A stretch of 64,000 nt of DNA from DASVTU01 sp036387415 (GCA_036387415.1 DASVTU010000038.1:21925-85924), one strand, 5' to 3'; positions 51,141 through 60,164 are shown, counted from the first letter of the stretch. The notes: generated by a model not told the origin, from the sequence alone. Numbers and translations are program-made.

Positions 51141-51923
51141 GTGAGTATGAAGTTTAAATCTGGGTCGGGCAGATTGTTATGGGCGGCGACGTGGAGGGGA
51201 TGGGTTTTCCGCGTTCTCGTTTGCCTCCTCTTTGCAATCTGCATCTATCACGGGCTAATCGTCGTCCGACTGTTTAGGCTGCGTGACACCAACCCCGACA
51301 CAACTTCGATGATGGAACAACGACAGAAAGAATCGCTCGCGCGAGGAACGGCGTGGAGAAGGGAGTTTGTCTGGGTTCCTTATCAGCGCATTTCTCCAAA
51401 CCTTGCACGCGCGGTGCTTGCGGGCGAAGACATCAGATTTTTTCAACACTCCGGCATCGACTGGCGCGCGATTCAGTTGGCGACCAAACAAAACTGGGAG
51501 GAACAGAGATTCTCTCGCGGTGCATCGACGGTCAATCAGCAACTAGCAAAAAACTTGTTCCTGTCGTCGTCGAAAAATCCCGTACGCAAGTTGCACGAAG
51601 CGGTCATAGCTCTGGAGATGGAATGGATTCTCGATGAGCGTCGCATACTGGAACTGTATCTAAACATCATCGAATGGGGCGATGGCGTCTATGGCGCGGA
51701 GGCCGCCGCGCGTCACTACTTCAACACTTCCGCCGCCGCGCTTGATACTGAGCAGGCAGCATTTCTCGCCGCCATTATTCCCAACCCACGCGCCAACCAC
51801 GACCCGCACGCCTATACGCCGGAAGTCGCGGAACGTATCTCTAAAATCATCCGGCTCATGGAGCACCCGTGGCTCAATCACACGCTGCTCGAAGCCGACG
51901 CCGTGCAAGAAGGCGCTCCGTGA
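51141..51923 (+). CDS. mtgA: Monofunctional peptidoglycan glycosyltransferase (GT51)
   Basis: 260 residues, the family's normal length. The start is GTG 51141 or ATG 51147; neither has a strong ribosome binding site. One N-terminal transmembrane helix (about residues 12-35) anchors a periplasmic GT51 domain. All GT51 motifs are seen: AVLAGEDIRFFQHSGIDW (catalytic Glu), RGASTVNQQLAKNLFL, KLHEAVIALEME and ILELYLNIIEWGDGVYG (second Glu) with AEAAARHYF. There is no transpeptidase domain, so it is the monofunctional type that polymerises lipid II into glycan strands. It converges with the amidase gene 50 nt away; the pair are cell-wall genes not obviously tied to the lipopeptide cluster. Confidence 0.93.
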   Translation: MSMKFKSGSGRLLWAATWRGWVFRVLVCLLFAICIYHGLIVVRLFRLRDTNPDTTSMMEQRQKESLARGTAWRREFVWVPYQRISPNLARAVLAGEDIRFFQHSGIDWRAIQLATKQNWEEQRFSRGASTVNQQLAKNLFLSSSKNPVRKLHEAVIALEMEWILDERRILELYLNIIEWGDGVYGAEAAARHYFNTSAAALDTEQAAFLAAIIPNPRANHDPHAYTPEVAERISKIIRLMEHPWLNHTLLEADAVQEGAP

Positions 51924-51973
51924 CTCTACGAGTGCGTTTGACCCAAACTCAAGTCATTACAAAGCCGTTTGAA

Positions 51974-52561
51974 CTATTGAATGTGCGTGAGATACGCGTC
52001 GAAAAGGAATCTGTCACCGGGACATTCCGTGTCGCCGTTCACGTCCTGATGTCGGCGCACACGCTCGACAGGGATGTTGTATCGCGCGCGTAAATCCCTG
52101 CTCAGCCTGATAAGAGCATCCATCTGGGCTTCGGTCGGTTCCAAAAGACCGTTCTCTCCATCGGGATTACTCTCTGTGCTGAAGTCGCCGATAAGGCAGA
52201 TTCCGACCGTCGAATTATGACCGAAGGCGTGTGCCCCGATGCAGCGTTCGGGACGCCCCTGCTCAACTCTGCCGTCCGCATAAATAAGATAGTGATAGCC
52301 AATGTGGTATGTGCGTCCCCAGTAGAAGACACCGAAGTCGCGCCGTCGGTGTGCATTATCGAGAACTTTACGAGTTATGGGTCGCCCTTCGCGCGTCAGA
52401 GTGACGCCGGAGTGATGAATGATGATGCCATCAGGCGTGATGGTATTGCGATAGGAAATCACGCCCACCGCCAGCAACACAATAAGCGTCAGGCCCGCTA
52501 TCAAAAACAACATCCGGCGCAGGCGCATGTTTTTCTTCTTCGCGTTAGAAGTTTTCGTCAT
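51974..52561 (-). CDS. N-acetylmuramoyl-L-alanine amidase (type 2 / PGRP fold), membrane anchored
   Basis: 195 residues. Residues 1-36 are basic then a single transmembrane helix; the rest is an extracytoplasmic amidase_2 domain. Zinc-site elements are visible: GIIIHHSGV (first His), YHIGYHYLI, the substrate-contact region GAHAFGHNSTVGICLIG, and late RRHQDVNGDTECPG, where His and Cys complete the zinc ligands. It would cleave the amide between MurNAc and L-Ala in peptidoglycan. Its start lies 17 nt inside the end of the upstream GT-C gene (52545), indicating co-transcription and probable coupling with that membrane protein. Confidence 0.88.
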   Translation of the reverse strand: MTKTSNAKKKNMRLRRMLFLIAGLTLIVLLAVGVISYRNTITPDGIIIHHSGVTLTREGRPITRKVLDNAHRRRDFGVFYWGRTYHIGYHYLIYADGRVEQGRPERCIGAHAFGHNSTVGICLIGDFSTESNPDGENGLLEPTEAQMDALIRLSRDLRARYNIPVERVRRHQDVNGDTECPGDRFLFDAYLTHIQ

Positions 52562-54107
52562 ACACGCCTTTGGACGCCTGCGGCGGGGATTGAACGGGTG
52601 TCTGAAGATACTTTTTCAGATGAGGATTTTGTGCGAGCAGATGATATTTCTCAGGTTCAGACATGGCGTTTATCCATTGTGAAAGCTCGCCGTGTCTGAC
52701 CAACACCATGCACCAATCTCCTTCCTGCTCCATCACGACGCTGATGGATGGAGTCAGCGTGCTCGGTTCGACGTAATGCAGTAACCAGTAGATTGATTTA
52801 CTCTGCGACGATGGTGACATGCTTTGCCGCGCATCCATACCAAGCAGCCACGTGACGATAAACTCATCCCCATGTGCCGCAATCACCTGCGAGTTCGCGT
52901 CAAACTCCGCACGGAGCGCGGGCAAATGTGCAATCATTTGCGTTCGATTGAATAAGTAACGCGGCTGCAAACCTTTCGGCAAGGATGCGCTCAGGCTTGC
53001 CGTAGTTATTACCAACGTCAGTGCCAGTACGACAAACGTCGCTCTGCGGTTCGTCCGTTGAACTACCCAAATCAATCCCGGCACAAGCACCGCTAACTGT
53101 ATATACATGAGATGGTCGAGGCGACCAACCACGCCTAATTGTTTGACATCATGATTCAAAAAAGGATTAAGCGTGACGAGCAGACTCCACAGGCCGACCG
53201 CGCCGACGATTGACTTGAAATGACGAGGCGCGACCAACTCCCGATAACGTTCTGTCAACACCAAAAACAACGGAGCAACAATCAATAAAACGAGTCTCTC
53301 CACTTTTCCGACGGGTGTCGTGAAACTCAACGGCCATTCTGGTTTGCCGAGAATCTCTTTCCCTATCCATGCGGGAATTTCGACCAGTGTTTGCTGCGCG
53401 ACGAGTGCGGGGATAATCGCCAGAAAGATGACGACCAAAATCAACGGCGCGTAGCGGCGCAGCGTTGTACGGCTTGAACGTTCTCGGCTTTCAAATCTGT
53501 ACAGCAAGAGGCTAAGCAGAGTTAATGCGAACGCAACAGCCCACGCAGACTTATGGCTCAGGAGAGCCGCGACAAAAAGGGTTGCCGACAGGAGATACCA
53601 TTGAACGCGTCGGCGACTCTCCGACTCCGACGCACGAATCGCCGCCCATGCGCTCCAAATCAAGAAAGTTATCGCGCCCAAGTTCTTGATGAATTCGGCA
53701 ATCATGTAGAAGTGCATCGCCGATAATGCCGCCAACGCACAGCCAAGCACTCCCAACCAACGATTGTGTGTGAGCGCGGTCAGTAGTGCGTAAATGCCGA
53801 TACCGAGCAGCGCATGAAACGCGATGCTGCCGAGTTTGATGGCGAGAATGGAGTCGCCCGTCAGGACGCTCAAACCTGTTAGAAGGTAAAAAACGAAAGG
53901 CGTGCCCGTAGGGTAATAGAGGTGTCCGTGATTGTGCAATTCACGGACTTGCAGGACGTAATAATAACCATCAGTGCCGACGGCGACGGGATAGGAAAAG
54001 AGCATTGAAACGTCGCGCACAACGCCAAAGATGACGACGACGAGCAACGCGGCGACTGCTCCATGCTTTGCTGTCAGCGTCTGCGGGATGGGTCGTGGGC
54101 TATGCAA
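52545..54107 (-). CDS. Multi-pass membrane protein, GT-C glycosyltransferase type
   Basis: 520 residues with about ten hydrophobic helices spread over residues 15-400 and a soluble C-terminal tail of about 110 residues. The first loop after helix 1 carries VGTDGYYYVLQVRELHNHGH, an Asp-containing element in the position used by GT-C (GT39/PMT-like) enzymes that take sugars from polyprenyl phosphate. No other specificity motif is clear. It is followed by the amidase with a 17-nt overlap. A role in glycosylating envelope components is plausible but inferred; it could also be an O-antigen-ligase-like or mannosyltransferase relative. Confidence 0.7.
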   Translation of the reverse strand: MHSPRPIPQTLTAKHGAVAALLVVVIFGVVRDVSMLFSYPVAVGTDGYYYVLQVRELHNHGHLYYPTGTPFVFYLLTGLSVLTGDSILAIKLGSIAFHALLGIGIYALLTALTHNRWLGVLGCALAALSAMHFYMIAEFIKNLGAITFLIWSAWAAIRASESESRRRVQWYLLSATLFVAALLSHKSAWAVAFALTLLSLLLYRFESRERSSRTTLRRYAPLILVVIFLAIIPALVAQQTLVEIPAWIGKEILGKPEWPLSFTTPVGKVERLVLLIVAPLFLVLTERYRELVAPRHFKSIVGAVGLWSLLVTLNPFLNHDVKQLGVVGRLDHLMYIQLAVLVPGLIWVVQRTNRRATFVVLALTLVITTASLSASLPKGLQPRYLFNRTQMIAHLPALRAEFDANSQVIAAHGDEFIVTWLLGMDARQSMSPSSQSKSIYWLLHYVEPSTLTPSISVVMEQEGDWCMVLVRHGELSQWINAMSEPEKYHLLAQNPHLKKYLQTPVQSPPQASKGVYDENF

Positions 54108-54180
54108 TGGAGTAACCGTCGTGACGTGGGCGTGCGAGTGCGACCACAGGGAAAGAGGTTCAAGGAACTTTTCTTACGCA

Positions 54181-54729
54181 TCAAAAAAACTTGAGCTTGA
54201 AAAGTTCGGTAATCTCATCTTCGGAGGGCGCGTCGGTCTCCAAGTTGAGGATTCTGACGACTACGTTGCTAAGGTATTTGAAGGTGGCGGTATTCGACCC
54301 GACGGCTTCGTGCGCGGCGCGGTTGAAGACGAGCGTGCCGCTCCTGAGTCCGCCCGTCTGTTCGCTGGCTGCTTCAACCCCTTCGAGTACGCCGTTCACA
54401 TACTCGTCCGGCAGACCCGTGCGAACCCTTCCCGAATAAGGAAAGATGGTGTCGGAAAAAATCTCTCCGTTTGTGTGTGAGGCCATTACATGAACGCTGA
54501 CGATGCCCGATGTGCCGGGTTTCAAAGTCGCTCCAAGCAGCCCGTAATGAGAGAAGGCGCCCACGGGTTTGAGGAGTTCGACGGCTGCCCGTCGGACTCC
54601 TGCAAAACCGTGGAGCGCCCCTTCGATGACACGTTCGACGGTATGGCTCGGCTCGTAACCGACCTCCGGCAACTCGCCGAGCCATACGCGCGAACTAAGG
54701 TGTTCAGTGGTGTGTAGAGTTAAGATCAT
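54181..54729 (-). CDS. Unrecognised protein coupled to the RHS gene, candidate immunity protein
   Basis: 182 residues, soluble, no signal peptide or membrane segment. The ATG overlaps the RHS stop codon (ATGA), so the two are translationally coupled. Visible features: a hydrophobic start (MILTLHTTEHLSSRVWLGEL), a central Gly-rich stretch (LLGATLKPGTSGIVSVHVMA) and an acidic C-terminus. I recognise no family. Size, solubility and position directly after an RHS protein with a distinct C-terminal domain fit the usual toxin-immunity arrangement; this is inference only. Confidence 0.7.
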   Translation of the reverse strand: MILTLHTTEHLSSRVWLGELPEVGYEPSHTVERVIEGALHGFAGVRRAAVELLKPVGAFSHYGLLGATLKPGTSGIVSVHVMASHTNGEIFSDTIFPYSGRVRTGLPDEYVNGVLEGVEAASEQTGGLRSGTLVFNRAAHEAVGSNTATFKYLSNVVVRILNLETDAPSEDEITELFKLKFF

Positions 54730-57700
54730 CTCTGCGGACGCGGCAAGCCGTAATAGTCAAACCAGCTATCGTTGAAGTATTGCGGGAAAGCCTGAATGAC
54801 TTGCGGGTGATAGAGGTCGTACTCCGTCACACCGTAGTTTGCCAGCGCCGCCGCGTGAGCCTGTGCATACGACATGCCGCCATTCATCAACGAGTTTTCA
54901 TACAACTCATGGAAGTAGAAATTCGCGTCAGGCCCGTCGATGCAACCGCAGCCGGACGCGAGCGCCGCGCGCAAGCGATTAATCATCGCCGTGTTGTAAG
55001 GGATATTACCGAACCTGCTGTTGAGATGCTGTTCGATAATGTTGATGTTCTCATTGGTGAGTCCACCAGCCCCCGGCGTATTCGTAGTATCGGCGCCCGG
55101 CCCGCCGCTCCCGACAACGATGACGCTGCCGTCCGACGATGCTGCTGTTCCGGCTTCTTCGCCCGTCACGCCATCGCCGTATCCCAGAATCGACCAGAAA
55201 GAATCCCACCAACCGTTGGCATCGTCCGGCGCGTTGCCGTCACCGTTGACCATCACGTCGGACTGGTCGCCATCGAGGAAGTTCCAGTAGCCTCCGGCTT
55301 CGTTCCAGACGGCGTTCATCTCGGCATTGTATGCGCCATCGTAGTCGCCATAGAAATGCCAGAAGCCGTCGCCTTCAAAGCCGTAGTATCCGCCATCGTT
55401 GGGGTCGTCGTCGTAATAGTCGCCCGAACTCTGGAAGAAAGCGAAAAATGTGCCCAACGCATTAACGTCCGCGCCGACGAAGCCGAGCGGTCGCGCCTTC
55501 TCGGAAGAAGTGGCGGTCGAACCCGTTTCGGCGGCGACCCACGACGAAGACATCCTCGTCGGATTGGTCTTGGCGATGACGCGTCCCATCGCGTCGCGTT
55601 GAATCGACATGCCCCTGTAGCTGCCTGTTTTGCTCACAGGGTCTTTGGCTTTGGCACGCATGCGGCGCGCGCCGTCATAGATGATGTAGGAGCCGAGTTC
55701 TTTCGCGTTGGCGCGACTTTTGCTGAAAGTAGCGACGAGCGTGCCACTTTCGTCATAGATGATGCGCTTGGAAGAACCGGTGGTGAGATTCGTCGTCGCG
55801 ACCAAACGACCCGCGTCGTCGTAGGTGGCCGTTTTGACTGTGCCCTTTTTGTCTTGTCCCCAGACGGTTGCGCCCGTTGTGGGGTCATAAAGCTTGTTGG
55901 TTCGCTTGCCGTCGCTGAAGGTTATCTCGGTGATGAAGGCGAGCGTGTTGCGACCCTTGCCGTCGGCAAAGTTGTCCGCGTAAGAAATGTTGGTTTCCTT
56001 ACCGGAAGTCCCGCGCGAGACGACGGTTGAGCCTGTCGTGTTGTAGCTTTTTTGAGACTCGGAGACACGCGAGGCGTTGTTCGAGTCCTTGACATCCCAA
56101 CTCTGCACGGCGGAGAGGAGTCCGCGTCCTTTGACGAAGGCGGCACCATAGTTCGCGCCGTCGTGTTGCACGGCGGAGCCTTGATCGACCACATGACCAG
56201 CAACATCGTAGAGGTAAGTCGTCTTGGCGAGCAGCGTCCCGTCAGACGCGTAGACGGTGCGCTCCTTCACCAGATTAAGGATGTGACGGTCTACGTATTC
56301 ACTGTCGAGATTGTAGTCGAAATGTATGCGCTGGCTGAGCGTCGTTCCGTCGGGGCCGTATTTGTAGGTATCACTCACCAAGCCGTTGTCGCCGTATTCC
56401 ATGCTCCTGCGCTGACGCTTGCCCTGCGAATCGTAGATGTTAGCTTCTACCTGACGCGGGTTGAGACGGTACGCGAGACTGTTATCCTCTTGGCTCCATA
56501 CGGTGGCGGTTTTACTCTGCAACGCTCCACCGACCCAATCCTCCGTCTGCACCGTCAGCCCACGTTGCCAGCCCTCGTTGGCGAAGAACTCTTTGTGGAC
56601 GGAACCGTTTGGCGAAGTCGCTTGTCCCCACGCGCCGTTCGCGTCGAAGTCATAACGTGTCACGGCTTCTTCGCCATTGTTGGCACCTTCCGCCCAATTA
56701 CGCATCTCTGTGACGCGCGAGCCGTCGGCGACATCAGGCGCGAAATTATACGAGGTGTAAGCGAGTGCGTGGCCGTCGGGTGCGTGGAAGGTCACGCGCG
56801 AGACCTGCCCCGTCGCCGAGTAGTTGAACTGATAACGCGTGCCATCAGCCAACCCGACCTGCGTCAACATAACGTTTTTCGCGCTGGGTCGTGTTCCGGC
56901 AATCTTTAGCCCGCGACCGTTGGGTTGCAAAGCGATGTCAGAGTAACCGAAGGTGGCGAGCGTCCTCTGCTCGCCCGTCGCTTCACGCGGCTGCGTGATG
57001 GAGAGGAGATTGCCTCCGCGATCTCGATTGAATGTAAGCGTGTGTCCGACTGTATCGGTCACACTATTGAGATGACCACGTTCGTTATAAGCCGCACTGA
57101 TGTAGTTACCATTGCGGTCTTTAATCTCTGTACACTGAAGCTGCCCGCCGAGCCATTTGAAACTTAACTGCGTACCGTCCGGGCGTCGGACGACGGCACC
57201 ATTCGCGCCCCGGTCAATCATTTGCAGACGAGAATTGTCCGTGGCCTCGTAGACATCACCCTCGCCGCTCTGGCGCAGTTCTACGCGACTGCCTTCGGGG
57301 GTAATCATCAAGTATGAGTATTTACCGGATTCGGCATGCAGGAAACGTGCTTGAATGGTCGGGAAGCCGAGCCGGAAGCCGGGAGATGGTTGTCCACGGT
57401 CGGCGTCAAAGGCCATCTGCGATAGTGCTTTAGTCCAGACCAGCGAGTTGTAGACGAGTTCCATTTTGAGGTCGAGTCCGGCGCGACCCTTGAGGTCAAC
57501 CAGAGATTTGCTCCAACGAAAATTTTGCGACAGCAAATCGACATCAGGCTGACCCGTACGATTACGCGGTTCGAGACGCGCCAACGCGAAAGCGTCGCTC
57601 AAGTTGTTCTTCCCAGTGCAATCCATGCACGGGCGATTAGCGGCGATTGGCGCGGGTGCTTGAGGCCGCACGATGTCACGTTCGCGTAGTTGTGCGAGGT

Positions 57701-57896
57701 CAGGCAGATTTTGTCCGAGCGGATTGCCCTGCGTCGCTGCGATGGTCTTGGGTTGTTGTTTTTGTCCCTTTTCCTGACCCGCCGAAGCACTGAAATCAAA
57801 CGGCGCGCAGAGCGCAATGATGAGCGTCAGTGAGAGGCTTAAAGCGAGGAAGCGAAACACTTGATTTGAACCGAAGCGAGATTTGCGGTTATTCAT
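54726..57896 (-). CDS. Secreted RHS/YD-repeat protein with a distinct C-terminal domain
   Basis: 1056 residues; ATG 57896 with AGGAGAC upstream. Residues 1-40 form a signal peptide (FRFLALSLSLTLIIALCAPF). Residues 100-780 hold RHS/YD-type repeats, for example DRNGNYISAAYNERGHLNSV, YDDAGRLVATTNL, YDESGTLVATF, YDGARRMRAKAKD. The canonical RHS core PxxxxDPxGL is not obvious, and a Tyr/Asp/Gly-rich stretch (about 850-930) separates the repeats from the C-terminal about 110 residues. That end (DANFYFHELYENSLMNGG, AHAAALANYG, YDLYHPQVIQAFPQYF) has a conserved His-Glu pair and looks like a separate effector module. It could be a contact or secreted toxin with the downstream gene as immunity, or a surface protein only. 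A structured leader lies upstream. Confidence 0.88.
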   Translation of the reverse strand: MNNRKSRFGSNQVFRFLALSLSLTLIIALCAPFDFSASAGQEKGQKQQPKTIAATQGNPLGQNLPDLAQLRERDIVRPQAPAPIAANRPCMDCTGKNNLSDAFALARLEPRNRTGQPDVDLLSQNFRWSKSLVDLKGRAGLDLKMELVYNSLVWTKALSQMAFDADRGQPSPGFRLGFPTIQARFLHAESGKYSYLMITPEGSRVELRQSGEGDVYEATDNSRLQMIDRGANGAVVRRPDGTQLSFKWLGGQLQCTEIKDRNGNYISAAYNERGHLNSVTDTVGHTLTFNRDRGGNLLSITQPREATGEQRTLATFGYSDIALQPNGRGLKIAGTRPSAKNVMLTQVGLADGTRYQFNYSATGQVSRVTFHAPDGHALAYTSYNFAPDVADGSRVTEMRNWAEGANNGEEAVTRYDFDANGAWGQATSPNGSVHKEFFANEGWQRGLTVQTEDWVGGALQSKTATVWSQEDNSLAYRLNPRQVEANIYDSQGKRQRRSMEYGDNGLVSDTYKYGPDGTTLSQRIHFDYNLDSEYVDRHILNLVKERTVYASDGTLLAKTTYLYDVAGHVVDQGSAVQHDGANYGAAFVKGRGLLSAVQSWDVKDSNNASRVSESQKSYNTTGSTVVSRGTSGKETNISYADNFADGKGRNTLAFITEITFSDGKRTNKLYDPTTGATVWGQDKKGTVKTATYDDAGRLVATTNLTTGSSKRIIYDESGTLVATFSKSRANAKELGSYIIYDGARRMRAKAKDPVSKTGSYRGMSIQRDAMGRVIAKTNPTRMSSSWVAAETGSTATSSEKARPLGFVGADVNALGTFFAFFQSSGDYYDDDPNDGGYYGFEGDGFWHFYGDYDGAYNAEMNAVWNEAGGYWNFLDGDQSDVMVNGDGNAPDDANGWWDSFWSILGYGDGVTGEEAGTAASSDGSVIVVGSGGPGADTTNTPGAGGLTNENINIIEQHLNSRFGNIPYNTAMINRLRAALASGCGCIDGPDANFYFHELYENSLMNGGMSYAQAHAAALANYGVTEYDLYHPQVIQAFPQYFNDSWFDYYGLPRPQR

Positions 57897-58051
57897 GGCT
57901 TGTCTCCTATAACAGTGTGAGCTTGAAATCCGCCATGTCCCGCACTAAGATGCTTGTTGTGTGGACTGCATCCTTTGCGTCTGGAATGGCAGAGGTTGTG
58001 TTCTGACGAGACAAGCCGAGTCTTAACTTGCCGGTTAAGATTCGGCTTGTC
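57897..58051 (-). promoter_or_regulatory. RHS mRNA leader with a hairpin whose arm can also pair with the ribosome binding site
   Basis: In the minus-strand transcript a stem of about 18 bp forms between 58051-58034 and 58027-58010 with a 6-nt loop. The downstream arm contains GGCUUGUCUC (58017-58008), perfectly complementary to GAGACAAGCC at 57906-57897, which covers part of the Shine-Dalgarno and ends directly at the ATG. Two exclusive pairings are thus possible: arm with arm (ribosome site free) or arm with ribosome site (blocked). The pairing is seen directly; its regulatory meaning is inferred. Confidence 0.4.
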
Positions 58052-58064
58052 TTACTTTTTTTAG
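58010..58064 (+). terminator. Intrinsic-terminator-like hairpin on the plus strand
   Basis: The same stem read on the plus strand (GACAAGCCGAGTCTTAAC, loop TTGCCG, matching arm with one G-T mismatch) is followed by TTACTTTTTTT. This is a textbook terminator in the plus direction, yet no plus-strand gene precedes it. It may end an unannotated or antisense RNA, or the T tract may be coincidental to the leader structure described separately. Confidence 0.35.
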
Positions 58065-58750
58065 ACGAGAAGTTGCGGACGCCCAATCTGCGATGCGCCG
58101 ATACTACTAACGGACACATCCGTATAGACCTGTGACAGACTGACAGAATTAGGTCGAGATGATTGCATAAAAATCTTTCCCACAGGATTGAGCGGAGATA
58201 TTGATTATTACAATGAAAGCGGGGACTCTCACCGGAAGTGTGCTAAGGGGTAGCGCGAACCATACAGCTCATGCATAACATTGTCAAGAAATCCAAGATT
58301 GTATTTTGAAGACAAACAAACGTCATATTGAACACGGCCTCACAACCATCATTGATGACATAAAAGCACCGCATCCCGCCTATTCCGTCATGCTTTGAAG
58401 TCCAACTATGAGACGCGTTCCCACGTCTTTCAAGTGGTAATAATAGACGCTGAGACTATCCTTCTCGGTATGCGTATGGTGTCGTCGAACGCGCAGGAGT
58501 TGAGGTTCGGGCGTGCAATTACTTTTGGTGGGTCGAAGACTGGCGGGGTGGTTCGGTGCCAACAATCTCATTAAGCAGATGACAAGAGAATCGCTTCAAC
58601 GTGCGTGATGGAAATGGATAGGCGTCGGTCGTCGAGCGAGGGGAGCAGAAAGTCTGTTAACCTTTGGTTAGAGGTTAAGTAGTAATGGGTTCTGTGAGGC
58701 GTCGGCAAAGGCATGTCGAATCACCGTTGAGATGCCATGTTGGATAACTA
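58065..58750. other. Long intergenic stretch upstream of the RHS gene, no gene seen
   Basis: This is AT-richer than the coding regions around it. Short minus-strand frames (for example 58380-58571) have no recognisable content. No tRNA, known ncRNA or repeat was recognised. It presumably holds the RHS promoter. Confidence 0.35.
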
Positions 58751-58788
58751 CAAAAAGCCAACGGCTTGGCAGCACACGCCAAGCCGTT
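58751..58788 (-). terminator. Intrinsic terminator of the secreted repeat-protein gene
   Basis: On the minus strand an 11-bp perfect stem (AACGGCTTGGC / GCCAAGCCGTT, 58788-58760) with a 7-nt loop is followed by GGCTTTTTG. It lies 36 bp beyond the stop of the gene at 58824-59738 and would also insulate the RHS gene from it. Confidence 0.8.
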
Positions 58789-58823
58789 GTGATTCGTTAA
58801 ATTGCTTGCCTCAAATGTCGAAT

Positions 58824-59738
58824 TTACTTGCCCCAAACGCCGATGCGTTTTTGCACCAGTTTTTCGACTTCGAGCGGCACTCCGTCGGCTTTGGCCTGAC
58901 GAATGAATGCGCTGTCAATCTTGAAAATTCGTAGTTGGACGAGTTCTTCTATTGAAAGGTTCGTCAATCCTTCATTGCGGGCTTCATTGATAAAGTCCGG
59001 CGTGACTTTGAAAATCTGCATTTTGACGAGAGTCTCAAACGACTCTTTAGCGAAACCCATCTCCGTCACTCGGCGGACAAAATCGGCATCTATTTTGAAA
59101 ATCCGTGCTTTGACGAGTTCCTCCATGCCGAGGTTTGGAAAACCGCTCGCCGTCATTTCGCGCATGAACTTTGAATCAACCTTGAAGATGGCCGCTTTGA
59201 AAAGGTCGTCCACGTCGAGTTTTCCGAAATTTGCCGAGAGCAAATCATCCGCAAGAGCGGTTGTGACATTCAAGGTCGTCGCCGCGAAAAGTCTGTCTTC
59301 AGCATGTTCTGCGCCATGTGATGTTGAAGAGTTTTTTTCAAAGTCGAAGCCACGGCTCCTCATCGCTGAGATGAAACTCTGATTCCCCGTAAAACGAAAT
59401 GTGCCAGAGCCTTTGCCATTTTGAAAACTTCCCTCGCACTCAATCGTCCCGGCTTCGCGTACGAGACTAAATTTGACCGCGCCGCCCCTGATGGCTTGTT
59501 CGTGGTTCAGACCTTGCAACTGTGCGTACTCGTAAGTTGAACCCATCTGATTCTTGCCGCCCTTTTCGCTGCGGCGTTCAAAAGACAGATAGATTTTGTC
59601 TGACTCCTCACGATTGACGGAGGCTCTCCAATCACCCGTTAGAGTGCTTTGTGCGGAGACGACGTGAGCGCCAGCCACTAAAACGATAAAAGCCAAACTA
59701 ATAACTGCACGCATCAAAATATGGACGGTTTTCGACAT
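58824..59738 (-). CDS. Secreted protein with four ~30-residue C-terminal repeats
   Basis: 304 residues. The signal peptide ends at HVVSAQS (residue about 31). Residues 35-135 form a beta-rich domain (GDWRASVNREESDKIYLSFE, KGSGTFRFTGNQSFISAM). From about 165 to 295 there are four repeats with the pattern LxxLVKxRIFKIDxxFxRxxxxxGF, for example MEELVKARIFKIDADFVRRV and IEELVQLRIFKIDSAFIRQA. I have seen this repeat type in the C-termini of membrane-bound M56/BlaR1-like proteins; here it is free-standing. The function is unknown. It has its own terminator. Confidence 0.82.
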   Translation of the reverse strand: MSKTVHILMRAVISLAFIVLVAGAHVVSAQSTLTGDWRASVNREESDKIYLSFERRSEKGGKNQMGSTYEYAQLQGLNHEQAIRGGAVKFSLVREAGTIECEGSFQNGKGSGTFRFTGNQSFISAMRSRGFDFEKNSSTSHGAEHAEDRLFAATTLNVTTALADDLLSANFGKLDVDDLFKAAIFKVDSKFMREMTASGFPNLGMEELVKARIFKIDADFVRRVTEMGFAKESFETLVKMQIFKVTPDFINEARNEGLTNLSIEELVQLRIFKIDSAFIRQAKADGVPLEVEKLVQKRIGVWGK

Positions 59739-60018
59739 CAGGGTTATCTCCTCGAACTAGATTTCAAATTGCCTTACAAAAAAGGAAACACCGCAAAGCA
59801 GAGATTTGTGACAGAAAATTTTTAACCAGAGGGTTTTCTTCGAGTAGTCACACACATGCTTCGTCCATTTTGTTTCTGCCCTTGAGACTCTCAGCGGCCT
59901 CCTTCGCGTCACATCATTTGCCTTCCTAACAACAACGCTTGCTCTGTCGTCGTTAATCTCCTGCGTTCGGGCGTGCTCATCGCTCTCCGGTCTGCGTTCA
60001 TTCACGACGCTAAAAGTC

Positions 60019-60046
60019 TTGATTTAATTCACTTTCCGGCTATTAT
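60019..60046 (+). promoter_or_regulatory. Promoter upstream of parA
   Basis: TTGATT (60019-60024), a 16-nt spacer, TATTAT (60041-60046). The predicted start near 60053 falls at the left arm of the inverted repeat. Confidence 0.5.
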
Positions 60047-60054
60047 GTCTCTAT

Positions 60055-60127
60055 ATTCAGCCCGTCGGGCGAGGAGTAGCTACCTTGCCTCGATCATCTT
60101 TTCAGTCGGGATGCGGGCGGGCTGAAT
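60055..60127. repeat. Perfect 10-bp inverted repeat ahead of parA (possible operator or centromere-like site)
   Basis: ATTCAGCCCG at 60055-60064 and CGGGCTGAAT at 60118-60127, 53 nt apart, in the parA leader. ParA operons are often self-regulated through upstream inverted repeats, so an operator or partition site is possible. It does not match the bacterial parS consensus. Confidence 0.5.
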
Positions 60128-60164
60128 AACTTCCCTTCACGACTGAGAAAGTGAGACTGACACT

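Larger units (their letters stand above)
59739..60164. other. Divergent intergenic region with parA promoter and inverted repeat
   Basis: No gene supported; a minus-strand frame at 59757-60005 has no family features. The right half holds the promoter (60019-60046) and the 10-bp inverted repeat (60055-60127) listed separately. Confidence 0.45.

Noticed and set aside
54780..56030. 416-codon plus-strand frame
   Set aside because: Antisense to the RHS gene, which has signal peptide, YD repeats and a ribosome site; the plus frame has none.
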